DNA of 35,385 nt from Halalkalibacterium ligniniphilum. Lineage in GTDB: Bacteria > Bacillota > Bacilli > Bacillales > Bacillaceae_D. This document shows positions 1-8,599 of this stretch, one piece after another. The notes under the pieces were generated by a model that was not told where the DNA came from, did not search any database, and saw nothing but the letters and a program-made list of their open reading frames with translations. The stretch covers positions 1 to 35,385 of the forward strand of contig NZ_ANNK01000010.1 of the NCBI RefSeq assembly GCF_000334155.1. Direction: 5' to 3'. Numbering within the stretch: the first letter of the stretch is position 1; the number at the start of each line of letters is the position of its first letter. A program made the position numbers and the translations under genes.

Positions 1-87
1 TCGCGCTCCGTCTTCAAGTGCAAGCTCTTCCTGTTCTTTAAACTGGTTCAATAAACCTGAGAGCTGGGTCGTAAAAATTTGAATCAT
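1..87 (-). CDS. ywjG: YwjG-like DUF2529 protein, N-terminal part
   Basis: The first 29 codons of a minus-strand gene that continues off the left edge. The product begins MIQIFTTQLSGLLNQF, which resembles the start of the DUF2529 protein YwjG, and B. subtilis has ywjG divergent from spo0F exactly as here. A GAGGAGG ribosome binding site (complement of 96-102) stands nine bases before the ATG at 87-85, which fixes the start. The function of the family is not known to me; a sugar-isomerase-like fold has been proposed for DUF2529. Identification rests on the short N-terminus plus synteny. Confidence 0.75.
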   Translation of the reverse strand, partial: MIQIFTTQLSGLLNQFKEQEELALEDGAR

Positions 88-124
88 TAAATAATGCCTC
101 CTCTTTTTCTTGTGCTAACTGGAA

Positions 125-153
125 AGTATAGTGTTTTACGCAAAAAAAGGCAA
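125..153 (-). promoter_or_regulatory. Sigma-A promoter of ywjG
   Basis: On the minus strand a TTGCCT -35 box (148-153) is separated by exactly 17 bases from a TATACT -10 box (125-130). It lies about 40 bases before the ywjG start and points away from spo0F. Confidence 0.6.
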
Positions 154-170
154 TGAAGGGGGCACAGGTT

Positions 171-188
171 TTCGACAAAAATGTCGAA
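171..188. promoter_or_regulatory. Spo0A box palindrome upstream of spo0F
   Basis: TTCGACA, four A residues, then TGTCGAA: a perfect inverted pair of 0A boxes (core TGTCGAA). Spo0A~P is known to control spo0F in B. subtilis. The palindrome ends 28 bases before the proposed sigma-H -35 box, a position suited to activation of that promoter. It also lies upstream of the ywjG promoter, so it could affect both genes. Confidence 0.65.
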
Positions 189-216
189 CGATTTTTCCTA
201 TATATCTAGAGGAAAA

Positions 217-245
217 GGAGGAGAACCGGTCTTTATAACGAATAC
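217..245 (+). promoter_or_regulatory. Sigma-H-type promoter of spo0F
   Basis: GGAGGAGAA (217-225), an 11-base spacer, then AACGAATAC (237-245). Against the sigma-H consensus (RNAGGAWWW, N11-12, RNNGAATWW) each box has one mismatch. B. subtilis spo0F is transcribed from a sigma-H promoter, so the assignment fits the family. Transcription would start near 252. Confidence 0.55.
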
Positions 246-323
246 CTTTTTATTGGGGGAAAGAGGGTGAGCGAAATGGATACGGTTAATGACTTCCTTA
301 CACAAATAGAAGGAGTGACGAAC

Positions 324-683
324 GTGAAAAAGATATTAGTCGTGGATGATCAATATGGAATTCGTGTACTATTAAACGAAATTTTACAAAAAGATGGGTA
401 CACTATGTTTCAAGCAGCAAATGGTGTTCAAGCTCTTACGATTGTAGAAGAAGAAGCACCTGACCTTGTGCTTTTGGACATGAAAATCCCTGGAATGGAC
501 GGTCTTGAAATCTTACGTCGCACAAAAGAGATAAACCCTGACATTGATGTGATTATGATGACCGCATATGGAGAATTAAATATGATTAATGAAGCGATGC
601 AGCTTGGGGCGGTCACACATTTTGCGAAGCCTTTTGATATTGATGATGTACGGGCCGTCATCAAAGAAAATTTGAAAGTTTAA
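324..683 (+). CDS. spo0F: Sporulation initiation response regulator Spo0F
   Basis: Single-domain response regulator of the sporulation phosphorelay: it takes phosphate from sporulation kinases and passes it through Spo0B to Spo0A. The 119-residue product has the receiver acidic pair D8/D9, phospho-acceptor D52 in a [11 protein letters not shown] segment, T80 and K102, all two positions earlier than in B. subtilis Spo0F (D10/D11, D54, T82, K104). There is no output domain, as expected. I chose the GTG at 324 because AGGAG at 311-315 precedes it by eight bases and the protein then starts [10 protein letters not shown] like its homologues. An in-frame GTG at 267 and ATG at 276 would add up to 19 residues that do not resemble the family. 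The gene follows a 0A-box pair and sigma-H-like promoter. Confidence 0.95.
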   Translation: MKKILVVDDQYGIRVLLNEILQKDGYTMFQAANGVQALTIVEEEAPDLVLLDMKIPGMDGLEILRRTKEINPDIDVIMMTAYGELNMINEAMQLGAVTHFAKPFDIDDVRAVIKENLKV

Positions 684-770
684 CGAAAAATTCAGCAAAA
701 ACCCAGAAAGCGTTTGCATAAAAAAGCTTGACTTTCTCATGTTTTTTTGCATGAATTTGAATTTTAGTAT

Positions 771-779
771 GCTATAATA
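771..779 (+). promoter_or_regulatory. Extended -10 promoter of fbaA
   Basis: TGC followed directly by TATAAT (774-779) forms an extended -10 element. No good -35 hexamer lies 16-18 bases upstream. It implies a leader of about 170 bases before fbaA in which I see no recognisable riboregulator. Confidence 0.55.
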
Positions 780-954
780 GACTCGTTCAAACTAATTGGA
801 GCGAACGGTCACTTTTGTTGTGGACATTTTACATACGGTAAGTTAGGTGCATAAGTTCACCAGATTACGGGAAAATTGTACGATGTATACGCTTGGAAGC
901 TCTGTTAGATGGAACGTACGTTTGATGATTTGCTTACATGAAGGAGGAAATATG

Positions 955-1818
955 ATGCCTTTAGTATCAATGAAGGAAATGCTTGAAAAAGCAAAGGCAG
1001 AAGGCTATGCTGTCGGTCAATTCAATCTTAACAATCTTGAGTTTACCCAAGCGATTTTACTTGCAGCGGAAGAAGAGAAATCCCCTGTTATTTGTGGTGT
1101 TTCTGAAGGAGCAGCACGTTACATGGGTGGATTTAAAACCGTTGTGAACATGGTAAAATCTTTAATGGAAGAGTACAACGTAACAGTGCCTGTTGCGATT
1201 CACTTAGACCATGGTTCAAGCTTTGAGAAGTGCGTGGAAGCGATCCATGCTGGTTTTACATCTGTTATGATTGATGGGTCACATCACCCACTTGAAGAGA
1301 ATATCGCCCTTACAAAGCGTGTAGTTGAAGTTGCTCACGCCCTTGGTGTGTCCGTTGAAGCGGAGCTAGGTCGTATTGGTGGACAGGAAGATGATTTAAT
1401 TGTTAATGATGCAGATGCTGCATATGCGATTCCATCTGAGTGTAAAGAGCTTGTCGAAGCAACAGGCGTTGATTGCTTCGCACCTGCTTTAGGGTCTGTA
1501 CACGGTCCTTACAAAGGGGAGCCAAACCTCGGTTTTGACCGCATGAAGGAAATCGATAGTCTTGTAGGAATACCGCTAGTTCTTCATGGAGGAACGGGAA
1601 TCCCAACAAAAGATATTCAAAAAGCGATTGAATATGGTCACGCAAAGATTAACGTGAACACAGAAAGCCAAATTTCATCAGCGAAAGCCGTTCGTGAAGT
1701 GCTTGCTGAAAAGCCAGATCTTTATGACCCACGTAAATACCTAGGACCTGCTCGCGATGCGATTAAGGAAACTGTAATAGGGAAAATGCGTGAATTTGGT
1801 TCTTCTAATAAAGCGTAA
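955..1818 (+). CDS. fbaA: Class II fructose-1,6-bisphosphate aldolase
   Basis: Zinc-dependent aldolase that cleaves fructose 1,6-bisphosphate to dihydroxyacetone phosphate and glyceraldehyde 3-phosphate in glycolysis and catalyses the reverse in gluconeogenesis. The 287-residue protein matches B. subtilis FbaA almost end to end (285 residues). Visible active-site features are HLDHGSS (D85, zinc ligand H86), the SVHGPYKG segment (H183) and LHGGTG (H211). The start is taken at the second of two adjacent ATGs: AAGGAGG (941-947) then sits seven bases away and the protein starts MPLVSM as in the family. A strong terminator follows. glpX, the opposing bisphosphatase, is 2.5 kb downstream. Confidence 0.96.
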   Translation: MPLVSMKEMLEKAKAEGYAVGQFNLNNLEFTQAILLAAEEEKSPVICGVSEGAARYMGGFKTVVNMVKSLMEEYNVTVPVAIHLDHGSSFEKCVEAIHAGFTSVMIDGSHHPLEENIALTKRVVEVAHALGVSVEAELGRIGGQEDDLIVNDADAAYAIPSECKELVEATGVDCFAPALGSVHGPYKGEPNLGFDRMKEIDSLVGIPLVLHGGTGIPTKDIQKAIEYGHAKINVNTESQISSAKAVREVLAEKPDLYDPRKYLGPARDAIKETVIGKMREFGSSNKA

Positions 1819-1834
1819 GTCGTTCAAACAAAAT

Positions 1835-1893
1835 GAAGAGTTAAAGGTTGGCGGTTGCCCTTTGGGTACACCAGCTTTTAACTCTTCCTTTTT
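1835..1893 (+). terminator. Rho-independent terminator of fbaA
   Basis: GAAGAGTTAAA (1835-1845) pairs perfectly with TTTAACTCTTC (1877-1887). The stem continues inward as GGTTGG with CCAGCT using G-U pairs, giving about 17 pairs, and is followed by CTTTTT. Confidence 0.85.
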
Positions 1894-2164
1894 CAATGGA
1901 GCAAGAAAAAAGCGATATGTTCGTTCTGTCGTAAAGAGTGTACACAAGCCTGCATGAGCGGATCGCTCTTCCAACTTGGATGGAAACGAGTTCGCCTGGT
2001 TATACTGTACATCCTTCCAATGAAGGTGGTGTGAGCGGAAGTGCTTCATTGATTCACCAACTTGAATTGAAGCTCCGTTCCCTTTTCATAACAAAAAAAT
2101 AGAAATCGAATTTTCGGAATCGCCGTTCTTGTAAACGGTTTAACTTAAAAATGGAGTGATTTGA
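1894..2164. other. Gap between fbaA terminator and the aldolase gene
   Basis: About 270 bases with no credible gene. A TATACT at 2001-2006 with TTGGAT 19 bases upstream might be a weak promoter for the downstream gene. GCTTCA near 2043 and TGAAGC near 2067 could form a small hairpin. Minus-strand open frames here have no ribosome binding site and cover the fbaA terminator, so I do not call them. Confidence 0.4.
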
Positions 2165-2806
2165 ATGAAATTTTTTATCGATACAGCTAACATTGATGAA
2201 ATTCGTGAAGCAAATGATCTAGGAATTCTTGCTGGAGTAACGACAAACCCTTCCCTTGTTGCAAAAGAGGGTGTTGACTTCCACCAACGTCTTCGTGAAA
2301 TTACGGAATTAGTAGATGGCTCCGTAAGTGCGGAGGTTGTTGCTCTTGATGCAGAAGGAATGATTGAAGAAGGAAAAGATCTTGCTGCCATTGCACCGAA
2401 CATTACAGTGAAGGTTCCTATGACGACGGAAGGATTGAAAGCCGTTCATGCCTTCCACCAGCTTGGCATTAAAACAAATGTGACCCTCGTTTTCTCAGCC
2501 GTACAAGCACTTTTGGCTGCAAGAGCAGGGGCAACCTATGTTTCTCCGTTTTTAGGTCGACTTGATGATATTGGACATGATGGCTTAGAACTTATCTCAC
2601 AAATTTCCGAAATCTTTGAGGTTCATGGCCTTGACACACAAATCATCGCAGCATCTGTTCGTCATCCCGTTCACGTGACAGAAGCGGCTCTTAGAGGCGC
2701 TCATATTGCCACAATTCCATTAAAAGTAATCCAGCAGCTTTCTAAGCATCCATTAACGGATAAAGGGATCGAGCAGTTCTTAAATGATTGGAACAACCGG
2801 GCATAA
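2165..2806 (+). CDS. tal: Transaldolase / fructose-6-phosphate aldolase-like protein
   Basis: Small (213-residue) class I aldolase of the transaldolase 3 / FSA group, equivalent to B. subtilis YwjH (Tal). It should form a Schiff base through K83 in the TVKVPMT segment; the N-terminal [14 protein letters not shown] and the [12 protein letters not shown] motifs are typical. Family members act either as transaldolase in the pentose phosphate pathway or as fructose-6-phosphate aldolase, and sequence alone does not settle which; the Bacillus members are usually annotated as transaldolase. GGAGTGAT lies just before the ATG. It stands between fbaA and murA2 as in B. subtilis and ends at its own terminator. 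Confidence 0.93.
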   Translation: MKFFIDTANIDEIREANDLGILAGVTTNPSLVAKEGVDFHQRLREITELVDGSVSAEVVALDAEGMIEEGKDLAAIAPNITVKVPMTTEGLKAVHAFHQLGIKTNVTLVFSAVQALLAARAGATYVSPFLGRLDDIGHDGLELISQISEIFEVHGLDTQIIAASVRHPVHVTEAALRGAHIATIPLKVIQQLSKHPLTDKGIEQFLNDWNNRA

Positions 2807-2832
2807 TGGCATACACCGAGTAAAATTTTGAG

Positions 2833-2894
2833 AAAGTAACGAGTGCTCTCTGAAGGAAACTTATAGTAGATTCGGCAAAACTCGTTACTTTTTC
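2833..2894 (+). terminator. Terminator between tal and murA2
   Basis: AAAGTAACGAGT (2833-2844) pairs over 12 bases with ACTCGTTACTTT (2880-2891), followed by a T run ending at 2893. The 35-base loop is longer than usual. Confidence 0.75.
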
Positions 2895-2905
2895 CCCCAT
2901 TCGGT

Positions 2906-2911
2906 TATAAT
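2906..2911 (+). promoter_or_regulatory. Probable -10 box for murA2
   Basis: A perfect TATAAT 68 bases before the murA2 start and directly after the preceding terminator. The -35 region lies inside the terminator right arm and matches the consensus poorly, so only the -10 box is listed. Confidence 0.45.
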
Positions 2912-2978
2912 GGAGGAAGAATCAAGATGATACTCGACCATGTTATCAAGAGCGTGGATGGATGGAAGGGAAGCGATT

Positions 2979-4265
2979 ATGGATAAATTAATGATTGATG
3001 GCGGACATCCGTTAGAAGGTACCGTACAGATTAGTGGTGCAAAGAACAGTGCAGTGGCCTTAATACCTGCGGCCATTCTTGCTGACTCGCCTGTTACGAT
3101 TGATAATTTACCTAAAATCTCTGATGTTGAACTGTTAGCTGAACTATTAAAAGAAATTGGTGGCGAGGTGCAGATCGGCGAGCAGGAGATGACAATCGAC
3201 CCTACTTCAATGTACGCCATGCCACTTCCAAACGGACGTGTAAAAAAATTACGGGCTTCCTATTATTTAATGGGAGCGATGCTCGGCAAATTTAAAAAAG
3301 CCGTAATTGGCTTACCTGGAGGCTGCAATCTTGGACCGCGTCCAATTGATCAGCATATCAAAGGGTTTGAAGCATTAGGGGCACGAGTGACAAATGAGCA
3401 AGGTGCCATCTATTTACGAGCGGATGAGCTTCAAGGTGCGCGCATTTATTTGGATGTCGTTAGTGTTGGCGCCACGATCAATATTATGCTTGCTGCAGTT
3501 CGTGCTAAAGGTCAAACGGTGATCGAAAATGCGGCAAAAGAGCCAGAAATTATTGATGTCGCGACACTGCTTTCAAGCATGGGTGCAAGAATAAAAGGGG
3601 CAGGTACGAATGTGATACGAATTGATGGAGTGGACACGCTGAAGGGATGCCGTCATTCCATCATCCCTGATCGAATCGAAGCAGGCACATATATGATTCT
3701 TGCTGCGGCGATGGGGCAAAATGTCTTAATTGATAACATCATTCCTTACCACGTAGAATCTCTTATTGCGAAGCTAAGGGAAATGGGTGTGGATGTTGAA
3801 ACCTATGATGACCAAGTCCGCATTCGTAATCACCGTGAGAAAAAAGGTGTAGATATTAAAACGTTAGTGTACCCTGGATTTCCAACTGACTTACAGCAGC
3901 CGATTACGACGTTGTTAACTCAAGCTCACGGGACGAGTATTGTTACCGATACAATCTACAATGCCCGTTTTAAACATATTGATGAGCTCCGTCGTATGGG
4001 CGCCAATATAAAGGTCGAAGGACGTTCAGCCATTATTAATGGAAAAACAGCATTGCAGGGTGCAAAGGTTCGAGCAAGCGATCTACGTGCAGGAGCAGCT
4101 CTCGTTATTGCAGGGCTCTTGGCTGAGGGCATTACAGAGGTTTCTGGTCTCGAACATATTGATCGGGGCTATGAAAATCTTGAGAACAAGCTGCTTGGAC
4201 TCGGGGCGAAAATTTGGCGTGAGAAAATGTCAGAGGAAGAAGTAGAGCAAGTGAAAAGCTCATAA
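2979..4265 (+). CDS. murAB: UDP-N-acetylglucosamine 1-carboxyvinyltransferase, second paralogue
   Basis: MurA transfers enolpyruvate from phosphoenolpyruvate to UDP-N-acetylglucosamine, the first committed step of peptidoglycan synthesis and the fosfomycin target. The 428-residue cytoplasmic protein has the substrate pair K22-N23 in [10 protein letters not shown] and catalytic C116 in [12 protein letters not shown], so it should be fosfomycin sensitive. Location before glpX and rho identifies it as the MurAB/MurZ paralogue; Firmicutes usually have a second gene, murAA, next to the atp operon in B. subtilis, but no murAA appears after atpC here. The ATG at 2979 has GGAAGGG eight bases upstream and gives the family N-terminus; an upstream in-frame codon at 2940 lacks these. 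glpX starts 23 bases after the stop. Confidence 0.94.
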   Translation: MDKLMIDGGHPLEGTVQISGAKNSAVALIPAAILADSPVTIDNLPKISDVELLAELLKEIGGEVQIGEQEMTIDPTSMYAMPLPNGRVKKLRASYYLMGAMLGKFKKAVIGLPGGCNLGPRPIDQHIKGFEALGARVTNEQGAIYLRADELQGARIYLDVVSVGATINIMLAAVRAKGQTVIENAAKEPEIIDVATLLSSMGARIKGAGTNVIRIDGVDTLKGCRHSIIPDRIEAGTYMILAAAMGQNVLIDNIIPYHVESLIAKLREMGVDVETYDDQVRIRNHREKKGVDIKTLVYPGFPTDLQQPITTLLTQAHGTSIVTDTIYNARFKHIDELRRMGANIKVEGRSAIINGKTALQGAKVRASDLRAGAALVIAGLLAEGITEVSGLEHIDRGYENLENKLLGLGAKIWREKMSEEEVEQVKSS

Positions 4266-4288
4266 TACAGTTTTGGGGGAGAGTGGAG

Positions 4289-5254
4289 ATGGAACGTAGT
4301 CTATCAATGGAACTTGTACGTGTAACGGAAGCGGCAGCACTTGCTTCTGCCCGTTGGATGGGACGAGGGAATAAGGATGAAGCAGATAGAGCAGCAACGG
4401 AAGCGATGCGTGATGTGTTTGACACAATACCAATGAAAGGGACAGTCGTGATTGGGGAAGGAGAAATGGATGAAGCCCCAATGCTATACATAGGTGAAAA
4501 GCTTGGAAATGGCTACGGCCCACGTGTTGATGTTGCGGTTGATCCCCTTGAAGGTACCAATATTGTCGCATCTGGATTATGGAATGCGTTGGCAGTTATT
4601 GCGATTGCGGATCATGGAAATTTATTGCATGCACCAGATATGTATATGGATAAAATTGCAGTTGGTCCTGAAGCAGTTGGCCAGGTTGACATTAATGCCC
4701 CGGTTCTTGATAATTTGAAAGCGGTCGCTAAAGCGAAAAACAAAGACATTGAGGACCTGGTTGTTGTTCTTCTAAACCGCAAACGACATGAGCAAATCAT
4801 CGAAGAAATTCGTCAAGCAGGTGCTCGCATCAAGCTCTTGCCAGACGGTGATGTGGCAGCTGCCTTAAACACCGCTTTTGACGATACGGGTGTTGATATG
4901 TTGCTCGGATCAGGTGGAGCACCAGAGGGTGTCCTTGCGGCTGTTGGCTTGAAATGTCTTGGCGGTGAATTGCAAGGAAAGCTCTTACCACAAAATGATG
5001 AAGAGCTTGATCGCTGTAAGGCGATGGGGATTGAGGACTTGAGCAAGGTCTTTTACATGAATGATCTTGTGAAGGGTGACGATGCGATCTTTGCAGCAAC
5101 AGGCGTAACAGATGGAGAGCTTTTGAAGGGTGTACGTTTCAAAGGGACATCTGCCACGACGCAATCTCTTGTCATGCGTGCGAAGTCAGGAACTGTTCGC
5201 TTTGTCGATGGAAAGCATAGCATGAAAAAGAAGCCAGATCTCGTTATTAAATAA
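4289..5254 (+). CDS. glpX: Class II fructose-1,6-bisphosphatase GlpX
   Basis: Metal-dependent phosphatase that hydrolyses fructose 1,6-bisphosphate to fructose 6-phosphate in gluconeogenesis. The 321-residue protein keeps the metal and catalytic residues of E. coli GlpX at the same numbers: D33, E57 in [10 protein letters not shown]85 and E88 in DPLEGTN, and the later GSGGAPEGV loop. B. subtilis has the same gene (ywjI) in this place, beside its class III enzyme Fbp encoded elsewhere. The ATG at 4289 follows GGGGGAGA by six bases. It lies 23 bases after murAB with no terminator between, so the two are probably cotranscribed. A repetitive element starts within ten bases of the stop and may hold the transcript end. 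Confidence 0.94.
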   Translation: MERSLSMELVRVTEAAALASARWMGRGNKDEADRAATEAMRDVFDTIPMKGTVVIGEGEMDEAPMLYIGEKLGNGYGPRVDVAVDPLEGTNIVASGLWNALAVIAIADHGNLLHAPDMYMDKIAVGPEAVGQVDINAPVLDNLKAVAKAKNKDIEDLVVVLLNRKRHEQIIEEIRQAGARIKLLPDGDVAAALNTAFDDTGVDMLLGSGGAPEGVLAAVGLKCLGGELQGKLLPQNDEELDRCKAMGIEDLSKVFYMNDLVKGDDAIFAATGVTDGELLKGVRFKGTSATTQSLVMRAKSGTVRFVDGKHSMKKKPDLVIK

Positions 5255-5258
5255 ATCA

Positions 5259-5506
5259 AGAAGAGGCTGGGACATAACGAACGTGTATGATTGAACATGC
5301 GAACAATGCACAACCTTAGCGGAGGAAACAGACGTAGACTCCTGCGGGATCAAAGGCAAGGGTGAGACCCCACAGTGCGTAAGCGCAAGGAGGCTCACCA
5401 GCCGCCCGCGAAAAGTGAAGGATATTTCCGAAGCGAATGCTATGCATCAACGATCATTAGATTCGGATTTCTCATCAATAAAAACTCTTTTGCCCCAGCC
5501 CCTTCC
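5259..5506. repeat. Dispersed Bacillaceae repeat with GAGGCTGGGACATAAC end
   Basis: A roughly 245-bp GC-richer element with imperfect inverted ends: GAGGCTGGGACA near 5263 and TGCCCCAGCCCC near 5491 (about 13 of 15 matched). Its centre contains the segments TAGACTCCTGCGGGA, GAGACCCC, GCGTAAGCGCAAGGAGGCTC and GCCGCCCGCG, which I recall as a repeated intergenic sequence in several Bacillaceae genomes. TGCGTAAGCGCA forms a small hairpin. It carries no gene. It could be a non-autonomous mobile element, or a structured RNA or transcript 3' end for glpX; the sequence alone does not decide. Confidence 0.65.
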
Positions 5507-5846
5507 ATCTTTTTCCTTCCTTATTTCGGTTAAAGGTCATATTCCTCTTATTGAATATTACAAGAGAATGTGGTTAAAATAGATCATGTACGAAAAATGG
5601 ATAAAAACAATCTTCATGTTTCTCCACTTTCTTCTATTATAGAAAAAGATACATTCCCTACTAGCGTATAAAAATTTTCCCTATATATACTGGTTTTCTT
5701 CCGTCTAGTCGTAATAGAGGCGTTCCTAACCTAATAAGACAAGAAGAGTTTTGAGCTTTATTTTGCTCAGTTCTTTGATACGCTTATCTTTACATGTATG
5801 AAGCCAAGAAACCGTATACAGAAAACTAAAAAAGTGTGGTGTCAAA
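5507..5846. other. AT-rich rho leader region
   Basis: About 340 bases with no gene. It holds a TATACT at 5686-5691 without a matching -35, and a small hairpin TGAGC (5752-5756) with GCTCA (5765-5769) followed by GTTCTTT, about 75 bases before rho. The hairpin could take part in attenuation of rho, which is often autoregulated, but it is too short to call as a terminator. Confidence 0.35.
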
Positions 5847-7115
5847 ATGGGTGTCCATTTAGCAGATTTAGAAAATATGAAGCTGAAAGAACTCTATGAA
5901 CTTGCTCGAAAATACAAAGTTTCATATTATAGCAAGCTTACGAAAAAAGAATTAGTTTTTGCGATTTTAAAAGGACAAGCAGAAGAAGACGGTCTGATGT
6001 TTATGGAAGGTGTCTTAGAAATCATTCAATCAGAAGGATTTGGCTTTTTGCGTCCGATCAATTATATGCCAAGCTCTGAAGATATTTACATTTCCGCTTC
6101 ACAAATCCGTCGTTTTGATTTACGAAATGGAGATAAGGTATCAGGAAAAGTTCGCCCTCCAAAAGAAAATGAGCGCTATCATGGCTTGCTCCACGTAGAG
6201 GCGGTCAACGGAGAAGACCCAGACACATCAAAAGAACGTCCTCATTTTCCTGCGTTAACGCCTTTGTATCCTGATAAGAAAATTGAGCTCGAAACTTCAC
6301 CGGGACGAGTATCCTCACGTATTATTGATTTGATTTCGCCTGTTGGCTTTGGACAGCGTGGCTTAATCGTTGCACCGCCAAAAGCAGGAAAGACCTCTCT
6401 TTTAAAAGAAGTAGCAAATAGCATTGTGCAAAATCATCCAGATTCAGAGCTCATCGTCCTTCTTATCGACGAGCGGCCTGAAGAGGTAACAGACATTGAG
6501 CGCTCTGTGCAAGCAGAAGTCGTCAGTTCAACCTTTGATGAAGTGCCCGAGAATCATATTAAAGTAGCCGAGCTTGTTTTAGAGAGGGCCATGCGCTTAG
6601 TCGAACATAAAAAAGATGTCATCATTCTTATGGATAGTATTACACGTTTGGCACGTGCCTATAACCTTGTGATTCCACCAAGTGGTCGGACGTTGTCCGG
6701 AGGGATTGATCCTGCCGCTTTCCACCGTCCGAAGCGCTTTTTTGGTGCCGCCCGTAACATTGAAGAAGGTGGCAGCTTAACGATTTTAGCAACGGCACTT
6801 GTGGAAACAGGCTCGAGAATGGACGATGTCATTTATGAAGAATTTAAAGGAACTGGGAACATGGAGCTTCATTTGGACCGGAAGCTCTCGGAGCGCCGAA
6901 TTTTCCCAGCGATCGATATTCGTCGTTCTGGAACAAGAAAAGAAGAGCTTCTCATGCCAAAAGAGCATCTTGAAAAGCTATGGGCTGTTCGCAAAACGAT
7001 GAACGATTCCTCTGATTTCGTTGATCATTTTATCCGTCGTGTGAAAGAAACAAAAACCAATGAAGAGTTTTTTAAGGCGATGGAGCAGGACATGGGAGCA
7101 GGACGAAAAAAATAA
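5847..7115 (+). CDS. rho: Transcription termination factor Rho
   Basis: Hexameric RNA-dependent ATPase that ends transcription of untranslated RNA. The 422-residue product has the N-terminal helical domain (1-48), a cold-shock-like RNA-binding domain (about 50-125, with GFGFLRP and SPS/DIYIS), and the RecA-type motor with Walker A near 176-183 (APPKAGKT) and a Walker B around the LIDERPEE and [14 protein letters not shown] segments. PSGRTLSGG is the bicyclomycin/R-loop region. It closely follows B. subtilis Rho, without the long insertion seen in some Gram-positives. The ATG follows GTGTGGTG, a modest ribosome binding site. Transcription is probably from the long AT-rich leader upstream. Confidence 0.96.
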   Translation: MGVHLADLENMKLKELYELARKYKVSYYSKLTKKELVFAILKGQAEEDGLMFMEGVLEIIQSEGFGFLRPINYMPSSEDIYISASQIRRFDLRNGDKVSGKVRPPKENERYHGLLHVEAVNGEDPDTSKERPHFPALTPLYPDKKIELETSPGRVSSRIIDLISPVGFGQRGLIVAPPKAGKTSLLKEVANSIVQNHPDSELIVLLIDERPEEVTDIERSVQAEVVSSTFDEVPENHIKVAELVLERAMRLVEHKKDVIILMDSITRLARAYNLVIPPSGRTLSGGIDPAAFHRPKRFFGAARNIEEGGSLTILATALVETGSRMDDVIYEEFKGTGNMELHLDRKLSERRIFPAIDIRRSGTRKEELLMPKEHLEKLWAVRKTMNDSSDFVDHFIRRVKETKTNEEFFKAMEQDMGAGRKK

Positions 7116-7137
7116 GCTGGTTTCGTTAAAACAGCAG

Positions 7138-7166
7138 TTGCAAAAACGGATAGGGCTTGTTATAAT
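7138..7166 (+). promoter_or_regulatory. Strong sigma-A promoter of the L31 gene
   Basis: TTGCAA (7138-7143), 17-base spacer, TATAAT (7161-7166), with TGT directly before the -10 box as an extended element. It lies just after the rho stop and about 60 bases before the ribosomal protein start. Confidence 0.8.
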
Positions 7167-7228
7167 TTCGTCATGTGTGATTAGATAACTCTGTTTCGAA
7201 AGAATCAGGGCGGAAGGAGCTGAAAACG

Positions 7229-7474
7229 ATGAAACAAGACATCCATCCTAACTACCAAAAGGTTGTATTCATGGATACAAGTACTGGATTCAAGTTTCTA
7301 AGCGGTTCAACAAAAGGATCAAACGAAACAATCGAGTGGGAAGACGGAAACACATATCCACTTATCAAAGTGGAAATTAGTTCTGACTCTCATCCGTTCT
7401 ACACAGGGAAGCAAAAACTTGCTGACGCTGGTGGACGCGTTGATCGCTTTAAGAAAAAATACAACATCAAGTAA
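7229..7474 (+). CDS. rpmE2: Ribosomal protein L31, type B (zinc-independent)
   Basis: 81-residue 50S subunit protein beginning [16 protein letters not shown] and containing the [12 protein letters not shown] segment and [10 protein letters not shown] end of the family. It has no cysteine at all, so it is the C-minus form (RpmE2/YtiA type) that needs no zinc. In B. subtilis the gene next to rho encodes the zinc-binding C-plus form, while the C-minus paralogue is elsewhere under Zur control. Here the C-minus form occupies the rho-linked slot behind a strong constitutive-looking promoter, and I see no clear Zur operator. Start supported by GGAAGGAG upstream of the ATG. Confidence 0.93.
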   Translation: MKQDIHPNYQKVVFMDTSTGFKFLSGSTKGSNETIEWEDGNTYPLIKVEISSDSHPFYTGKQKLADAGGRVDRFKKKYNIK

Positions 7475-7497
7475 TCTGCAAATGAGCAGCTCAGCGC

Positions 7498-7637
7498 TGA
7501 ACTGCACCCCTATTGTTAGACAGGATCTAATAAATGGAGGTGTAGTTTTTTTATGACAAAATTTTCTTTGGAACAAAAGTTGGTCGCTATCCAACGGAGC
7601 AAGGCAGAGGTTTGGGGAATGAGCAGTGCGCCATAGT
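7498..7637 (+). mobile_element. Remnant of an IS3-family (IS150-group-like) element, left end
   Basis: The segment beginning TGAACTGCACCCCTATTG at 7498 resembles the terminal inverted repeat of IS150-group elements as I remember them. It is followed by a GGAGGTG ribosome binding site and an ATG at 7553 that opens a 27-codon frame, MTKFSLEQKLVAIQR..., like the start of an IS3 OrfA helix-turn-helix protein, ended by TAG at 7634-7636. No orfB or right end is present, so this is a decayed or truncated copy. The same segment can serve as the L31 terminator. Assignment is from memory of the family and not from a search. Confidence 0.45.
7502..7552 (+). terminator. Probable terminator of rpmE2
   Basis: CTGCACCCCTATT (7502-7514) pairs with AATGGAGGTGTAG (7533-7545) with one mismatch and G-U pairs, followed by seven T residues (7546-7552). 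The structure overlaps the proposed IS left end. Confidence 0.55.
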
Positions 7638-7768
7638 GCATATCAAAAAAGAACGAGGTAATCCAGAAAATATATGCAAATTGGTCCTATTGAAGCATTC
7701 CTTCTTTTTCACCGATAGGATAATGTAAAGGGATGCGCGCGAGTTCAAATGGATGTAGCGTTGCTTGT
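7637..7768. other. Gap with no gene seen
   Basis: Sequence between the IS remnant and the terminator before tdk. No frame with a ribosome binding site, no repeat copy of the other families in this window, and no right end of the IS element was found. Confidence 0.4.
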
Positions 7769-7797
7769 GGAGTTATAATAAATGAACTCCTTTTTTT
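7769..7797 (+). terminator. Intrinsic terminator upstream of tdk
   Basis: GGAGTT (7769-7774) pairs with AACTCC (7785-7790) across a ten-base loop, followed by seven T residues. Confidence 0.65.
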
Positions 7798-7908
7798 ATT
7801 TGGTTTTATTATAGGTTATCGCCTTGTTCAGCAGTATATACAACAGCTTATAAATAAAGATACATAACCATGATTTTGATAAAAATGTTCGGTAAGGTGG
7901 GGAGCGTC

Positions 7909-8526
7909 ATGCAAATGATGAAAAAAGAAGGATGGATTGAGGTCATCTGCGGAAGTATGTTTTCTGGAAAATCTGAAGAACTGATTCGCCGGGTGCGCAG
8001 AGCCAGCTTTGGTAAAATGAAGGTTCAAGTGTTTAAGCCGGCCATTGACAATCGTTACAGTGAAGAGGAAGTCGTGTCTCATAACGGTACGAAGGTGTGT
8101 GCAGAGCCCGTTGTTCAGTCCTATGTGATTCTCGAAAAAATTCTTCCTGAAACGCAGGTGGTGGCGATTGATGAAGTTCAATTTTTTGATGAAGGAATGG
8201 TAGCTGTTGCTGATACACTCGCAAACCGTGGGATTCGCGTCATCTGTGCAGGACTTGATCAGGATTTCCGTGGCGAGCCTTTTGAGCCGACGCGAACGTT
8301 GATGGCGTTGGCGGAAGACGTGACGAAGCTTCAAGCAATCTGTCCATCTTGTGGCTCACCAGCAAGCCGAACACAACGCTTAATTAACGGAGCGCCTGCC
8401 TCGTACCATGATCCGATCATATTAGTTGGTGCGGCGGAAGCATATGAGCCACGTTGTCGCCATTGTCACGAAGTTCCCGATAAACCGAGTCGGTTACCAG
8501 AAACGGCTCAACATGGTCAAAATTAA
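7909..8526 (+). CDS. tdk: Thymidine kinase
   Basis: Salvage enzyme that phosphorylates thymidine to dTMP with ATP. The 205-residue protein is a type II thymidine kinase with P-loop GSMFSGKS (15-22), the [10 protein letters not shown] catalytic glutamate region, the [11 protein letters not shown] lasso region and a zinc-binding pair CPSCGSPAS with CRHCHE near the C-terminus; B. subtilis Tdk has HH where this one has a full CxxC. I use the ATG at 7909, preceded by AAGGTGGGGAG. An in-frame ATG at 7870 would add 13 residues but has no ribosome binding site. The downstream lipoprotein gene starts 73 bases later. Confidence 0.93.
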   Translation: MQMMKKEGWIEVICGSMFSGKSEELIRRVRRASFGKMKVQVFKPAIDNRYSEEEVVSHNGTKVCAEPVVQSYVILEKILPETQVVAIDEVQFFDEGMVAVADTLANRGIRVICAGLDQDFRGEPFEPTRTLMALAEDVTKLQAICPSCGSPASRTQRLINGAPASYHDPIILVGAAEAYEPRCRHCHEVPDKPSRLPETAQHGQN

Positions 8527-8599
8527 CCGCTCATCATCCGAATAGAGTGGGCACACTATACGTGCAGAACGTGTTTCTGCATGCTGGAGGTGCAAAGGG

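Noticed and set aside
267-323. Earlier start for spo0F (GTG 267 or ATG 276)
   Set aside because: The added residues do not match Spo0F, while the GTG at 324 has a better placed ribosome binding site and gives the family N-terminus.
1741-2049. Minus-strand frame across the fbaA terminator
   Set aside because: Translation includes the terminator and the antisense of fbaA; no ribosome binding site.
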